Shown: piece by piece, positions 46,762 through 47,256 of the stretch
Position numbering within the stretch: the stretch's first letter is position 1
Layout of the letters: each line of letters starts with the position of its first letter
From: Streptomyces turgidiscabies Car8
GTDB taxonomy: Bacteria; Actinomycetota; Actinomycetes; Streptomycetales; Streptomycetaceae
DNA: 47,256 bases
Direction: 5' to 3'
Assembly (NCBI RefSeq): GCF_000331005.1
Contig: NZ_AEJB01000231.1
Coordinates: 1-47,256 of the forward strand
The notes under the pieces: generated by a model
The model's input: the letters and a program-made list of their open reading frames with translations, nothing else
The model's database searches: none
Told to the model about the DNA's origin: nothing
Made by a program: the position numbers and the translations under genes

Positions 46762-47256
46762 GAACTCGACGGGCTCGTCATGCGTTCCCTCGCCAAGGAG
46801 CCGGACGACCGTTTCCAGACCGCCGAGGAGATGCGCGGTCTCATCCAGTACGGCCTGCAGATGCTGTACGACCAGGGCAGCCACACCGGCACCTGGAACA
46901 CCGGGCCCGTGGACATGCACGAGGGCCGGCACACCCCCTCGGGGGGCTTCGCCGGGACCGCGGTGATGAACCACCCCGGTGAGCAGGCCGGCACCACCCA
47001 GATCCCCCAGCAGATCCTGCCCGCCGGGTACGGCGGCGGGGACGACGGCGGTTTCGAGGGACACGGCAACCGGGGCGGCGGCCGGGGCAAGCTGTGGATA
47101 CTGGCCTTCTTCGCCGTGATCGCCATCGCGGCGGGCGTCGCCCTCGCCGTCCAGAACGGCAAGGGCACGGGCGGCAGCACCGGCACCTCGGAGTCGCCGA
47201 CCACCTCGCAGTCCCAGCAGACCGACGACTCCACGGCCAGCCCGACCGACGAGGCC
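46762..47256 (+). pseudogene. Ser/Thr protein kinase, 5' truncated and open at the window end
   Basis: Reads LDGLVMRSLAKEPDDRFQTAEEM, the end of a PknB-type kinase catalytic domain, then a juxtamembrane linker (YDQGSHTGTWNTGPVDMHEG, GTAVMNHPGEQAG), a TM segment (LWILAFFAVIAIAAGVALAV) and a Ser/Thr-rich extracellular part (TGTSESPTTSQSQQTDDST). The ~250 residues holding the ATP-binding and catalytic loops are missing upstream: a stop codon at 46738 closes the frame. An ATG at 46780 might still produce a non-kinase membrane protein. The 3' end is beyond the window. Confidence 0.7.

Overview
The window is high-GC actinobacterial chromosome, almost certainly Streptomyces. The signs are strong third-position GC, frequent GTG starts, many start codons 6-7 bases after a -10-like hexamer, and recognisable Streptomyces regulators (GlnR, the nickel regulator Nur, the c-di-GMP-armed anti-sigma RsiG). 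From memory, the first ~17.6 kb follows the order of the S. coelicolor SCO4155-SCO4184 core region; I could not run an alignment.

Region 1 (1-17.6 kb, core): a MprAB-like two-component pair and a PDZ-less HtrA-type protease; a LacI regulator; GlnR; a hydrolase, a MoaD/ThiS-like protein, a Gln-rich membrane protein and a DUF2993 protein; a sulfur operon (cysteine-containing leader peptide, rhodanese, DUF1416); DUF3099 and VOC proteins; an XRE/DUF397 regulatory set; DsrE; a 33-residue membrane peptide; a nitrobindin-like protein; Nur; a YgfZ-like protein; D-aminoacyl-tRNA deacylase; RsiG.

Region 2 (17.7-22.3 kb): a large secreted beta-propeller/VCBS protein and a divergently transcribed Eis-like acetyltransferase.

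Region 3 (22.4-31.3 kb, accessory) is the most unusual part. It holds three paralogous GntR-type winged-helix regulators that share an unnamed C-terminal domain, two HAD phosphatases, one single and one tandem-fused aminoglycoside/choline-kinase-like phosphotransferase (three kinase domains in all), and two small antisense membrane proteins that resemble each other. Two regulators have matching palindromic operators and a shared promoter block. The third has a 15-base repeat that is translated on both strands, where it overlaps the second HAD gene tail-to-tail. I read this as a coherent kinase/phosphatase/sensor system of unknown substrate that I do not recognise as described.

Region 4 (31.3-40 kb, stress and antibiotic resistance): a TetR regulator, a HelD/HelR-type RNA polymerase motor, a HAD-like protein, an AraC/VOC/short-UvrA module, and a rifampicin-monooxygenase-like flavoprotein preceded by a sequence matching the rifamycin-associated element.

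Region 5 (40-47.3 kb): enoyl-CoA hydratase, TetR/SnoaL pair with a palindromic operator, VOC, NUDIX and hypothetical proteins, an orphan GcvH, and then two consecutive genes that lack their 5' parts (HbhA-like and a Ser/Thr kinase). That points to a recombination junction, gene decay or an assembly edge. I saw no rRNA, tRNA, CRISPR array or intact insertion sequence.
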